A DNA stretch of 64,000 nucleotides from Streptomyces sp. NBC_00358 (GTDB taxonomy: Bacteria > Actinomycetota > Actinomycetes > Streptomycetales > Streptomycetaceae). Where the stretch lies: assembly GCF_036099295.1 (NCBI RefSeq), contig NZ_CP107976.1, positions 4,526,001 through 4,590,000 on the forward strand. Direction: 5' to 3'. Made by a program: the position numbers and the translations under genes. This document shows positions 50,547 through 59,111 of this stretch, piece after piece; within the stretch, counting starts at the first letter, position 1; each line of letters begins with the position of its first letter. The notes below the pieces were generated by a model, which worked only from the letters and a program-made list of their open reading frames with translations, did no database searches and was not told the origin of the DNA.

Positions 50547-51746
50547 GTGACCCAGCCGAGTACCCTCGCTCGCCCCGCTCTCAGGGAGCCCGGCGACCGT
50601 GTCGTCCGTCCGTCCCGCGCCGTACGCAGTCTGCCGTCCGCCGCGATCACGGCGCTCGGGCTGTTCGCCGCCGTGCGCCTGGCCGGCCTCCTCGTGCTGG
50701 CCGGAACCGCCTGGGCCACCGGCAACCACCCGGTCGCCCTGCTCGCACGGTCCTGGGACTCGGCCTGGTACCTGGGGATCGCCGCGCACGGCTACGGCCG
50801 GACACTCCACTTCCATCCCACGGTCGTGCACAGCGACCTCGCGTTCTTCCCGCTCTACCCGGCCCTCGTACGGGCCGTCACCACGCTGACCCCGTTGACC
50901 GGGGGCTCGGCGGGCCTGCTGGTCTCCTGGCTCGCGACGGCGGCCGCCGTGTGCGGGGTGTACGCGATCGGGGCCCGCCTGTACGGCCGGGCGGTCGGTA
51001 CCGCGCTGGTGCTGCTGTGGGGTCTGCTGCCGCACTCGGTGGTGCTGTCGATGGCGTACACGGAGCCCGTGCTGACGGCGTTCGCCGCCTGGTCGCTGTA
51101 CGCGGTGCTCGACCGGCGCTGGCTGTGGGCGGGCTCGCTGGCCGCGCTCGCGGGGCTGTCCAGGCCGAACGGCTTCGCGGTGGCCGCGGCGGTCCTCGCG
51201 GCGGCGGCGCACGAGCTGTGGCGGAGCCGCGGAAAAGTTTCCCACAGGCTGTGGACGGGCGCCGCGCTCGCGCCGGTCGGCTGGGGCGGCTACGTGCTGT
51301 GGGTGGGGCACCGCGAGGGCGACTGGCTCGGCGGCTACTTCCAGGTGCAGCGGCTGTGGGGCTCGCGCTTCGACTTCGGGGCAGGGTCGCTCCATTTCGT
51401 GAAGCACCTGCTGCTGCGCGGGGACCGGTTCGTGTTTCCCATGACGATGGTGATCGTCGCGGCGGCCGTGCTGCTGTGCGCGCTGCTGATCGCGGACCGG
51501 GCGCCCATGCCGCTGCTGGTCTACAGCGGCCTCCTGCTGGTGATCGCGCTGGGCGGCTCGGGGTTCTTCGAGTCGAAGCCGCGCTTCCTGCTGCCGGCGT
51601 TCCCGCTGCTGCTGCCGCTGGCCCGCGCCCTGGTGCGGACGGCGAGAGCCCGCCCCTGGCACGCGACCCTGGTGGTCGGTGCCCTGGCCGGGCTCTCGTT
51701 CGCCTACGGCGCGTATCTGGTCGTGATCGCGCACACCCCGCTCTAG
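50547..51746 (+). CDS. Integral membrane glycosyltransferase, PIG-V / mannosyltransferase-like
   Basis: 399 residues from a GTG start, with about ten predicted transmembrane helices. After helix 1 comes 'LLARSWDSAWYLGIAAHGYG' with an acidic residue as in GT-C enzymes, then 'HSDLAFFPLYPALVRAV' and 'LSMAYTEPVLTAFAAWSLYAVL...LAGLSRPNGFAVAAA', which are the conserved blocks of PIG-V/GPI mannosyltransferase-like bacterial proteins. It would use a polyprenyl-phosphate sugar on the outer membrane face. Acceptor unknown. Confidence 0.88.
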   Translation: MTQPSTLARPALREPGDRVVRPSRAVRSLPSAAITALGLFAAVRLAGLLVLAGTAWATGNHPVALLARSWDSAWYLGIAAHGYGRTLHFHPTVVHSDLAFFPLYPALVRAVTTLTPLTGGSAGLLVSWLATAAAVCGVYAIGARLYGRAVGTALVLLWGLLPHSVVLSMAYTEPVLTAFAAWSLYAVLDRRWLWAGSLAALAGLSRPNGFAVAAAVLAAAAHELWRSRGKVSHRLWTGAALAPVGWGGYVLWVGHREGDWLGGYFQVQRLWGSRFDFGAGSLHFVKHLLLRGDRFVFPMTMVIVAAAVLLCALLIADRAPMPLLVYSGLLLVIALGGSGFFESKPRFLLPAFPLLLPLARALVRTARARPWHATLVVGALAGLSFAYGAYLVVIAHTPL

Positions 51747-51800
51747 GAGCTGTCCCAGGGGCCGGTGCACGCCGTGCGGAGCGCCGCCGCGCGGACGGGC

Positions 51801-52343
51801 CTACTCGTCTTCGGCTTCGCCGTCGTCCTCGGGCTTCTCCGCCTCGTTGATCTCCTGCTCCAGGCCGAGCTGCTCGACGAGCCACTTGTCGAACTCGATG
51901 GCGGCGCGCACCCAGCTCACCGTGGAGGACACGAAGTGCTCCAGGCTGACGCCGGTGCCGATCAGCATCTGCGCCTCGCCGATCAGGCGGACGGTGCCGT
52001 CGTCGTGGGTGTGGCTGTAGACCTTGGGCCACAGGGTGCGGCGGTTCCAGTCGTCGATCGACTCAAGAAGCGCGTGCTTCTCGTCGAGCTGGTGCGGCCG
52101 GTCGTAGAACGTCCGCACCGAGAAGACCTGCTGGTCACCCTCGCCGCGGAACATGAAGTAGGTGCGGAACTCCTCCCACGGCGCCGCGAGGTCACCCTCG
52201 TCGTCGACGACGTACTTCAGCTCCATCTGTTCGAGGAGCTGCTTCACGAGGTCCTGATCCGGGACCACGGGGCCCGCGGGGCCGCCGGACTGCGGCTCGG
52301 GCTGGCCCCCGAAGTTCGGAATCGAGGACGGGTCGATGCTCAC
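51801..52343 (-). CDS. YbjN-domain protein
   Basis: 180 residues from the GTG giving VSIDPSSIPNFGG (AAGGGAAA about 9 nt upstream). A Pro/Gly-rich head precedes the YbjN domain: 'VKQLLEQMELKYVVDDEGDLAAPWEEFRTYFMFRGEGDQQVFSVRTFYD' and 'LIGEAQMLIGTGVSLEHFVSSTVSWVRAAIEFDKWL'. The tail is acidic (EAEKPEDDGEAEDE). YbjN proteins resemble type III secretion chaperones in fold; their role in actinobacteria is unknown. Cytoplasmic. Confidence 0.9.
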   Translation of the reverse strand: MSIDPSSIPNFGGQPEPQSGGPAGPVVPDQDLVKQLLEQMELKYVVDDEGDLAAPWEEFRTYFMFRGEGDQQVFSVRTFYDRPHQLDEKHALLESIDDWNRRTLWPKVYSHTHDDGTVRLIGEAQMLIGTGVSLEHFVSSTVSWVRAAIEFDKWLVEQLGLEQEINEAEKPEDDGEAEDE

Positions 52344-52525
52344 CGTGTATTTCCCTTCGTACGGATGGTGCCATCCTCCCCCATCCGGGGCGGGGAGCGG
52401 CAACCCCTGACGGGGCCTGTCCGCCGGTGGCTGACAAGATCCGGTCATCCACGGGTCCCGGGCCCGGCGGGGAGGGTCCGCGCGGGCACGCCGGGAGTCG
52501 CCCGCACAGCGGCCCCGTGAACACA

Positions 52526-52561
52526 CGAAGAACCCGCGGCGGGTGCGCCACGGGTCCTTCG
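52526..52561. terminator. Hairpin downstream of clpB
   Basis: CGAAGAACCCG and CGGGTCCTTCG pair with one mismatch. The 300-bp gap 52344-52644 holds this hairpin and a 26-bp direct repeat, and no gene. Confidence 0.6.
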
Positions 52562-52587
52562 CCCGCCGGGTTCCGGTAGGAGAGATA

Positions 52588-52632
52588 CCGGTACGGGGTT
52601 CGGGTAGGGGGTTCCGGTACGGGGTTCGGGTA
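52588..52632. repeat. 26-bp direct repeat after clpB
   Basis: CCGGTACGGGGTTCGGGTA occurs at 52588 and again at 52614, with a partial earlier copy (TTCCGGTA) at 52571. It lies just beyond the clpB stop on the minus strand. Confidence 0.75.
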
Positions 52633-52644
52633 TCCCCCGACCGG

Positions 52645-55257
52645 CTAGAGCGTCTTGCCCGTCGCCGGGCCCACGATCAGGCCGTCGCCGAAGGCGTCCA
52701 CACGGACCGTGTCGCCGTCCTTGACCTCGCCCGCCAGGATCTCCTTGGCCAGCCGGTCGCCGATGGCGGTCTGGACGAGGCGCCGCAGCGGGCGCGCTCC
52801 GTACGCCGGATCGTTGCCCTCCTCGGCCAGCCAGGCCAGTGCCGCGTCGGTGACCTCCAGGGTGAGCCGGCGCTCGGCCAGCCGCTTCGCCAGGCGGTCG
52901 ATCTGGAGCCGGGCGATGCGCTCCAGCTCCGCCCGGTCGAGCGCGGAGAAGACGACGAGGTCGTCCAGCCGGTTCAGGAACTCCGGCTTGAAGGAGGCGC
53001 GGACGACGTCCAGAACCTGTCGCTTCCTGTCCTCCTCGGAGGACAGCGGATCGGCGAGGCTCTGCCCGCCGAGGAACTGGCTGCCCAGGTTCGAGGTGAG
53101 GATCAGGATGGTGTTGCGGAAGTCGACCGTCCGCCCCTGACCGTCCGTCAGGCGCCCGTCGTCCAGCACCTGGAGCAGGATGTCGAAGACCTCGGGGTGC
53201 GCCTTCTCCACCTCGTCGAGCAGGATCACGCTGTACGGGCGGCGGCGCACCGCCTCGGTGAGCTGGCCGCCCTCCTCGTAGCCGATGTACCCGGGCGGCG
53301 CGCCGACCAGCCGCGCCACGCTGTGCTTCTCGCCGTACTCCGACATGTCGATGCGGACCATCGCCCGCTCGTCGTCGAAGAGGAAGTCCGCGAGGGCCTT
53401 GGCCAGTTCGGTCTTGCCGACACCCGTCGGGCCGAGGAAGAGGAACGAGCCGGTGGGCCGGTCCGGGTCGGCGATACCGGCCCGGGTGCGCCGCACGGCG
53501 TCGGACACCGCCCCCACGGCCTCGGTCTGGCCGATCAGCCGACGGCCCAACTCCTCCTCCATGCGCAGGAGTTTCTGCGTCTCGCCCTCCAGGAGACGGC
53601 CGGCCGGGATGCCGGTCCAGGCGCCGACGACGTCCGCGATGTCGTCCGGCCCGACCTCCTCCTTGACCATGGTGTCCTTGCCGGCCTCCTCCTCGGCCTG
53701 CGACGCTTCCTCCAAGTCCCTCTCCAGGGTGGGGATCTCGCCGTACAACAGCTTGGAGGCGGTGTCGAAGTCACCGTCGCGCTGGGCGCGTTCGGCCTGG
53801 CCGCGCAGCTCGTCGAGCTTCTCCTTCAGCTCGCCGACGCGGTTCAGGGACTGCTTCTCCTTCTCCCAGCGGGCGGTGAGACCGCGCAGCTCCTCCTCCT
53901 TGTCGGCGAGGTCGCGGCGCAGCTTGTCCAGGCGCTCCCGGCTGGCGGCGTCGGTCTCCTTGCCGATCGCCAGCTCCTCCATCTTCAGCCGGTCGACGAC
54001 CCGCTGGAGCTCGTCGATCTCGACCGGGGAGGAGTCGATCTCCATGCGCAGCCGTGAGGCCGCCTCGTCGACGAGGTCGATGGCCTTGTCGGGCAGGAAG
54101 CGCGAGGTGATGTAGCGGTCGGACAGGGAGGCGGCGGCCACCAGCGCCCTGTCGGCGATCTGGACCTTGTGGTGGGCCTCGTAGCGGCCCTTGAGCCCGC
54201 GCAGGATGGCGATGGTGTCCTCGACGGTGGGTTCGGCGACCAGCACCTGCTGGAAGCGCCGCTCAAGCGCCGGGTCCTTCTCGATCCGCTCGCGGTACTC
54301 GTCGAGGGTGGTGGCGCCGACCATGCGCAGCTCACCGCGCGCGAGCATGGGCTTGAGCATGTTGCCGGCGTCCATGGCGGAATCGCCGCCCGCGCCGGCC
54401 CCCACGACGGTGTGCAGCTCGTCGATGAACGTGATGACCTGCCCGTCGGAGTCCTTGATCTCCGCGAGCACGGTCTTCAGGCGCTCCTCGAACTCTCCCC
54501 GGTACTTCGCCCCGGCGACCATGGCGCCGAGGTCGAGCGAGACGAGCCGCTTGTTCTTGAGCGACTCGGGCACGTCGCCCTTCACGATCCGCTGCGCGAG
54601 CCCTTCGACGACGGCCGTCTTGCCGACGCCGGGCTCGCCGATGAGGACGGGGTTGTTCTTCGTGCGGCGGGACAGGACCTGCACCACCCGGCGGATCTCG
54701 TGGTCCCTGCCGATGACGGGGTCGAGCTTGCCCTCACGCGCCGCGGCGGTGAAGTCCGTACCGAATTTTTCGAGTGCCTTGTACTGGCCCTCGGGATCCG
54801 GGGTCGTCACCCGGCGCCCTCCCCTGGTCTTCTGGAACGCGTCCAGCAGCTTCTTCGCACTGGCGCCCTGCTGGGAGAGTACGTCGGCGATCGCACCGCC
54901 CTTCGCGGCGATCCCGATGAGCAGGTGCTCGGTGGAGATGAACTCGTCGCCGAGCTCCTTGGCCCGCTCGGCGGCGTCGGCGATGACGGCGAGCACCTCG
55001 CGGTTGGGCTGCGGGGGCGCGACGGTGGATCCGGTCACGCTGGGCAGGCTCGCGAGCACGCGCTCGGCGCCGGCCCGCACGGACGCCTGGTCGGCGTCCA
55101 CGGCCGCCAGCAGATCGATGATGTTCTCGTTGTCCTGCCCCTCCAGCAGAGCGAGCAGCAGGTGGGCGGGGGTGAGGTCCGGGTGCCCCTCCTTCACGGC
55201 GCGGCTGCTCGCCGCGTTGATCGCGTCCCGGCTCCTGTTGGTCAGCTCGGCGTCCAC
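52645..55257 (-). CDS. clpB: ATP-dependent disaggregase ClpB
   Basis: 870 residues. Clp N-domain repeats (1-145, 'HPDLTPAHLLLALLEG'), first AAA+ module with Walker A 'GEPGVGKT' and 'VITFIDELHTVVGAG', the long coiled-coil M-domain (about 400-530) that distinguishes ClpB from ClpC, second AAA+ module with 'GPTGVGKTELAKALA' and 'VILLDEVEKAHPEV', and pore loops including 'PPGYIGYEEGG'. It reactivates aggregated proteins with DnaK/DnaJ/GrpE. The GTG start follows GGAGGAG. A HAIR operator 62-82 bp upstream places it under HspR. Confidence 0.98.
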   Translation of the reverse strand: MDAELTNRSRDAINAASSRAVKEGHPDLTPAHLLLALLEGQDNENIIDLLAAVDADQASVRAGAERVLASLPSVTGSTVAPPQPNREVLAVIADAAERAKELGDEFISTEHLLIGIAAKGGAIADVLSQQGASAKKLLDAFQKTRGGRRVTTPDPEGQYKALEKFGTDFTAAAREGKLDPVIGRDHEIRRVVQVLSRRTKNNPVLIGEPGVGKTAVVEGLAQRIVKGDVPESLKNKRLVSLDLGAMVAGAKYRGEFEERLKTVLAEIKDSDGQVITFIDELHTVVGAGAGGDSAMDAGNMLKPMLARGELRMVGATTLDEYRERIEKDPALERRFQQVLVAEPTVEDTIAILRGLKGRYEAHHKVQIADRALVAAASLSDRYITSRFLPDKAIDLVDEAASRLRMEIDSSPVEIDELQRVVDRLKMEELAIGKETDAASRERLDKLRRDLADKEEELRGLTARWEKEKQSLNRVGELKEKLDELRGQAERAQRDGDFDTASKLLYGEIPTLERDLEEASQAEEEAGKDTMVKEEVGPDDIADVVGAWTGIPAGRLLEGETQKLLRMEEELGRRLIGQTEAVGAVSDAVRRTRAGIADPDRPTGSFLFLGPTGVGKTELAKALADFLFDDERAMVRIDMSEYGEKHSVARLVGAPPGYIGYEEGGQLTEAVRRRPYSVILLDEVEKAHPEVFDILLQVLDDGRLTDGQGRTVDFRNTILILTSNLGSQFLGGQSLADPLSSEEDRKRQVLDVVRASFKPEFLNRLDDLVVFSALDRAELERIARLQIDRLAKRLAERRLTLEVTDAALAWLAEEGNDPAYGARPLRRLVQTAIGDRLAKEILAGEVKDGDTVRVDAFGDGLIVGPATGKTL

Positions 55258-55318
55258 GTTCGCGTTCTCCTCCTCCTGATGTTCCTGACCGTTTCCTGAC
55301 TCGGCCAACGTACACAAA

Positions 55319-55339
55319 GTTGAGTCTATTCCACTCAAG
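55319..55339. promoter_or_regulatory. HAIR operator (HspR binding site)
   Basis: GTTGAGT-N7-ACTCAAG differs at one base from the HspR consensus CTTGAGT-N7-ACTCAAG. It lies between clpB and the divergent PPOX-family gene. HspR itself is encoded at 61953-62405 in this window. Confidence 0.92.
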
Positions 55340-55388
55340 GCTGCAAGGGGAGGGAAATGGACACCGGTGAGGCGTAGATTCGGGCCTC

Positions 55389-55802
55389 ATGGCTTCCTAT
55401 CCGGTGGACTCGCGGCAGCCCGACGCCGCCTACCTGAGCTTCTGGCGCGAGCGCCATCTGTGCACCCTGACCACCCTCCGGCCCGACGGCAGCCCGCACG
55501 TGGTGCCCGTCGGGGTTACATACGACCCCGAGGCCGGTCTCGCTCGGATCATCACCAACAAGTCCAGCGCGAAGGTCGGCCACGTGCTCGCGGCGGGGCC
55601 GGGCGGGGCGCGCGCGGCGGTCTGCCAGGTGGACGGCCCGCGCTGGGCGACCCTGGAGGGGCGGGCCCGGGTCTCCACGGACCCGGCACGGGTCGCGGAG
55701 GCGGTTCGGCGCTACGCGGAGCGCTACGAGCGCATGCCGTCGCCGAACCCGGCCCGCGTGGTGATCGAGATCGACCTCACGGCGGCGATGGGCCGCGGAT
55801 GA
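55389..55802 (+). CDS. PPOX-class flavin / F420-dependent oxidoreductase
   Basis: 137 residues, split-barrel pyridoxamine-phosphate-oxidase fold. 'RHLCTLTTLRPDGSPHVVPVGVTYDPEAGLARIITNKSSAKVGHVLA' is the nucleotide-binding face of the F420-dependent TIGR-type group; 'VCQVDGPRWATLEGRARVS' follows. The physiological substrate is unknown. Its start is 50 bp from the HAIR, so heat-shock control is possible. A 17-bp-stem terminator follows. Confidence 0.9.
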   Translation: MASYPVDSRQPDAAYLSFWRERHLCTLTTLRPDGSPHVVPVGVTYDPEAGLARIITNKSSAKVGHVLAAGPGGARAAVCQVDGPRWATLEGRARVSTDPARVAEAVRRYAERYERMPSPNPARVVIEIDLTAAMGRG

Positions 55803-55879
55803 GCCCGCGAACGCGCGACCCGCTGCCGGTTCCGGCCCCGGCCGGGAGGCGGGCGGACCCGGAGGTCCGCGCACAAACT

Positions 55880-55920
55880 GCAGCGGCGTCACCGTGTTCA
55901 GGTCACGGTGACGCCGCTGC
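55880..55920. terminator. Perfect 17-bp stem terminator between convergent units
   Basis: Arms GCAGCGGCGTCACCGTG and its complement, loop TTCAGGT. It can serve both the PPOX gene and the Rieske-like gene. Confidence 0.85.
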
Positions 55921-55963
55921 GGGGGGAAGTACCTGCGCGATCTACTACGACGGGGGAATCGCG

Positions 55964-56299
55964 TCAGGCACTGCGGGGGGTGGCTGCGATGGTCTCGACG
56001 TCCGGGACGTCCGGTCCGGCCAACTGGTGGTCACGCTGGTCGAGGTTCACAAAGATCATTCCGTAGCGGATGGCGCACCGGACCGGCTGCGGCGCCCCCC
56101 GAGGCCGTCGCAGACACCGGTAGGCCCGTACGTCCTCGTCGTCGTCGCGGGTGACGACGACGGGCTCGCCGAACACGGTCACCATCAGCGAGTCACCGCT
56201 GTAGGGGATGGCGGTGGCCAGGTCGATGAAGTGCCAGCCGGATCGGTAGGCGGTGGCCATTTCTCGGCGGAAGGAACGGTCGTCGGGGGGAATGGTCAT
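55964..56299 (-). CDS. Rieske-oxygenase-like small protein lacking the [2Fe-2S] ligands
   Basis: 111 residues. 'YRSGWHFIDLATAIPYSGDSLMVTVFGEPVVVTRDDDEDVRAY' follows the first strands of Rieske dioxygenase alpha subunits closely (W...DIP..GD....GEPVVVxRD). Where 'NxCRHRG...CPYHGW' should supply two Cys and two His, the protein has 'CLRRPRGAPQPVRCAIRYGMIFVNLDQ', so the cluster-binding loops are deleted and the frame resumes at the conserved 'xFVNLDP'-like strand. It starts in a 4-nt overlap (ATGA) with the DSGWT peptide gene. Possibly a binding or partner protein derived from a Rieske domain. Function unknown. Confidence 0.75.
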   Translation of the reverse strand: MTIPPDDRSFRREMATAYRSGWHFIDLATAIPYSGDSLMVTVFGEPVVVTRDDDEDVRAYRCLRRPRGAPQPVRCAIRYGMIFVNLDQRDHQLAGPDVPDVETIAATPRSA

Positions 56300-56586
56300 G
56301 CTTCTGCGCCCGCGGAGATGATCGTCCAGCCGCTGTCCCCGGGGACTGCCGCCGCCTCGACATCGGTCCAGCCGCTGTCCGCGGGCGTCGCCTCCGCACC
56401 GGTCCAGCCGCTGTCCGCCGCGCTCGCCTTCACGCTGGTCCAACCGCTGTCCAGGGCGACCCCCGTGCGGGCACCGCCGGCATCAAGACCCGAGCCCCCC
56501 AGGGCGCCGGACGCCACAGCGACAGAGAAGACTGCGGCAAGCACTGAACCAAGCAATCTCGCTCGCATAGTCGGCTTCGTCCTCAC
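56296..56586 (-). CDS. Secreted 96-aa peptide with four DSGWT repeats
   Basis: The N-terminus MRTKPTMRARLLGSVLAAVFSVAVASGALGG is a Sec-type signal or leader. The rest is a string of Ala-rich spacers carrying the pentapeptide DSGWT at residues 46-50, 58-62, 70-74 and 84-88 (periods 12, 12 and 14). There is no cysteine. The GTG start is used; an ATG six codons in, with AGGA 11 nt upstream, is an alternative. It is translationally coupled to the Rieske-like gene and divergent from a LuxR regulator, with 113 bp between. Multi-core precursor peptide or repeat adhesin-like peptide are both possible; I know of no described family. Confidence 0.78.
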   Translation of the reverse strand: MRTKPTMRARLLGSVLAAVFSVAVASGALGGSGLDAGGARTGVALDSGWTSVKASAADSGWTGAEATPADSGWTDVEAAAVPGDSGWTIISAGAEA

Positions 56587-56699
56587 TTGATGGAATCTTC
56601 TCCCCCGTCGTCACAAGACGATGGCTCATTCAGGCACGTCAATGCCACAGGAGCGATGCATCATGTTCCTGCACGTTCAGGACCCTGGGGGGTGGAGAT

Positions 56700-57692
56700 T
56701 TGACCACAAAGAACTCACAACCGACACATCCCCACGCTGTCACCACGTTGTGTGACGAAGGAGCACGCCTTTACGCCAGTGCGCTGCACTCCGGCCGCAT
56801 CACTCGGGTCGAAGTGGAAACAGCCCCTTGCCTCTTGGAGTTCGCACTGCTTCATCCCGACCCCGACGACGAGAAGTGGCTGCGCCCGGTTCCGCCGTCC
56901 GTCGCGCTCGCCCAACGCCTGCAGCCCCTGGAACGGGAGATCCAGGAACGCCGACGGCTGGCGATCGAACTGACCGATTCCTTCGATCCGTTCATCGCGA
57001 TCACCACCCAGAGCGCTGCGAGCATCCACGCGATCACCGTCCTGGAGGGGTTCGACCGGATCAACGCGGCACTCAATTCGGCCACCGCCGAGTGCCAGAC
57101 GGAGATGCTGACGATCCAGCCGGGCGGCGGCCGGCCCGCCGACGCCCTCATGCAGGCACTGGAACGCGACAGACCGCTCACCGACCGCGGGGTGCGCATC
57201 CGCACGCTGTACCAGCACACCGCGCGGCACAGCCAGGGCACGCTCGCCTATGTGGAGCGCATATCCGGCGGCCGGATCCAGGTCCGCACGCTCGAGGAAC
57301 TCATCGAGCGGCTGATCATCTTCGACCGGACCGTCGCCTTCATACCGGCCAGCGACGACCGGCGGGTCGCCCTCGAACTCCGCCACCCCGGCCTCGTGCT
57401 GTACCTGAGCAAGGTCTTCGAGCAGCTCTGGCAGCGCGCGGTCCCGCTCACCGAGGACGTCCCGAACGACGTCGGCCCCAACGGCATCACCGGCGTCCAG
57501 CGCTCCATCGCCAAACTGCTCATCGAGGGGCACGTGGACGAGGCCATCGCCCGCCGCCTGGGCATGAACGTCCGCACCTGCCGCGCGCACATCGCCAAGC
57601 TGGCCTCCGCCCTCGGCAGCGGAAGCCGGGCCCAACTCGGCTTCCTGATAGCCCAGTCGGGACTCCTGGACCAGCCCGAGGGAGGGGAGTGA
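56700..57692 (+). CDS. LuxR-type regulator (copy A) next to the DSGWT cassette
   Basis: 330 residues from a TTG; this start aligns the N-terminus with copy B and follows a GGGGGGTGGAG tract. The N-terminal 'CLLEFALLHPDPDDEKWLRPVPP' and 'ILTIQPGGG'-like core ('EMLTIQPGGGRPADALMQALERD', 'RIRTLYQHTARHSQGTLAYVE', 'FDRTVAFIPA') resembles TrmB-like effector domains. The C-terminal helix-turn-helix is 'GITGVQRSIAKLLIEGHVDEAIARRLGMNVRTCRAHIAKLASALG'. It is divergent from the DSGWT-peptide gene and convergent with copy B; control of the peptide operon is likely. Confidence 0.9.
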   Translation: MTTKNSQPTHPHAVTTLCDEGARLYASALHSGRITRVEVETAPCLLEFALLHPDPDDEKWLRPVPPSVALAQRLQPLEREIQERRRLAIELTDSFDPFIAITTQSAASIHAITVLEGFDRINAALNSATAECQTEMLTIQPGGGRPADALMQALERDRPLTDRGVRIRTLYQHTARHSQGTLAYVERISGGRIQVRTLEELIERLIIFDRTVAFIPASDDRRVALELRHPGLVLYLSKVFEQLWQRAVPLTEDVPNDVGPNGITGVQRSIAKLLIEGHVDEAIARRLGMNVRTCRAHIAKLASALGSGSRAQLGFLIAQSGLLDQPEGGE

Positions 57693-57760
57693 CCCGGGCC
57701 GGCTCCAGAGCTCCGGCCGCCTTCGCCCCGGCGGCGCAGGCCGGACACGGCCCGCCGTCC

Positions 57761-58843
57761 TCAACGGCCGGTCGGGGAACTCCGGTCAGGGACGACGGGG
57801 GCTCCCGACACGGCCTCCGCGACCGTGACCGTCTCCGCGACCGTGACCGCCTCCGGTCCGGGGGAACGCTGGGGCCCGTCCAGTCCCGCCTGGGCGATCC
57901 GCACGCCCAACTGCGTCCGGCTCGCCGCGCCCAGCGTCTCCGACAGCCGGGCGATGTGCGCCCGGCACGTCCGCACACTGATGCCCAGCCGTTCCGCGAC
58001 GACCGCGTCCTGGTGCCCCTCGGCCAGCAGCGCCGCGATGGACCGCTCCCGGTGGGTGATCCCCTCGATGCCCGTCGAGGGCATGGGTGAGGTCAACGGG
58101 ATTCCCAGCCGCCACAGCCGCTCGAAGACCGTCACCAGGTAGTCCACGAGCGCCGGGTGGCGAAGCTCCAGGGCGATCGTGCGGTCCGAGTTCGCGGGGA
58201 TGAAGGCGACCGTGCGGTCGAAGAGGATGAGCCGTTCGACGACCTCGTCGAGCGTGCGGGCCTCCGCCGCGTCGCCCATCAACTCCATGTAGTTCAGCAG
58301 GCCTTGGCCGTGCCGGGCCACATGGGTGTACAGATCGCGCATGCGCACCCCGCGCCGGCGCATCTCCAGCGCCCGGTGCAGGCCCTCGACGAGTTCGTCC
58401 TCGCGCCGGATTCCGCCCGGCTGCACCGTCAGGACCTCCCGGGTGCACTCCTCGGTCGCCTTGTCCATGGCGGCGTGAATGCGCGGCAGCCCGTCGAGGA
58501 CCCGGATCGCCACTCCTTCGGCCGGCGCGCGCACCCGGCCGCCGAGGCCCGCGTACCACTCGAAGGCGGACACCGCGTCGCCCATCCGCGCCTGACTCGC
58601 GCTGACTTCCTCGTACACGCCCCGCAGGAGCCGCGTCATGACCTCCTGGGGCGAGGTCGGCACCAGCCAGCCCATGTCGTCCGGATCGGGGTGCAGCAGC
58701 GCCAGTTCCAGCAGACAGGGCACCGACTCGGCGTCCTCCCGGGGAACCCGGCCACGCCGCACGGCCCGGGAGTACACCCGGTCGCCCGCGTCGCACAGTC
58801 GGTCAGCGCCGTGCGGATGCCTGTCCGTCCCGTGCCCGGCCAT
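57761..58843 (-). CDS. LuxR-type regulator (copy B)
   Basis: 360 residues. Same architecture as copy A: 'PCLLELALLHPDPDDMGWLVPTSP', 'EVLTVQPGGIRREDELVEGLHRALEMRRRGVRMRDLYTHVARHGQGLLNYMELMG', 'LILFDRTVAFIPANSDRTIALELRHPALVDYLVTVFERLWRLGIPL' and helix-turn-helix 'GITHRERSIAALLAEGHQDAVVAERLGISVRTCRAHIARLSETLG'. The two face each other with a 68-bp gap, so the pair arose by inverted duplication or independent insertion. The C-terminal tail has repeated TVAE units. Confidence 0.92.
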   Translation of the reverse strand: MAGHGTDRHPHGADRLCDAGDRVYSRAVRRGRVPREDAESVPCLLELALLHPDPDDMGWLVPTSPQEVMTRLLRGVYEEVSASQARMGDAVSAFEWYAGLGGRVRAPAEGVAIRVLDGLPRIHAAMDKATEECTREVLTVQPGGIRREDELVEGLHRALEMRRRGVRMRDLYTHVARHGQGLLNYMELMGDAAEARTLDEVVERLILFDRTVAFIPANSDRTIALELRHPALVDYLVTVFERLWRLGIPLTSPMPSTGIEGITHRERSIAALLAEGHQDAVVAERLGISVRTCRAHIARLSETLGAASRTQLGVRIAQAGLDGPQRSPGPEAVTVAETVTVAEAVSGAPVVPDRSSPTGR

Positions 58844-59111
58844 CTCCCACCCCTGGCTCCAGCTCCAACCCCTGGCGTGAGCCCCGCGTCAGGGCGTCCT
58901 CCGCAGCGCAACTATGCGCGGACGCGTCCGGCACCGCAACAAGGCTGTGCCGCCCACGGGCGTCCGTTCACCCCTTCTCATCCTCATAAATATCGACCTG
59001 CGCCGCCCTGGTTGCAACAAGCTGAACGGGGGTGCCACCCGGACGTCCGGCACATCGCGAACCGCCCGCACGGACACCCCGGCCGGCGTCACGACCTCGA
59101 CCGGAAGACGC

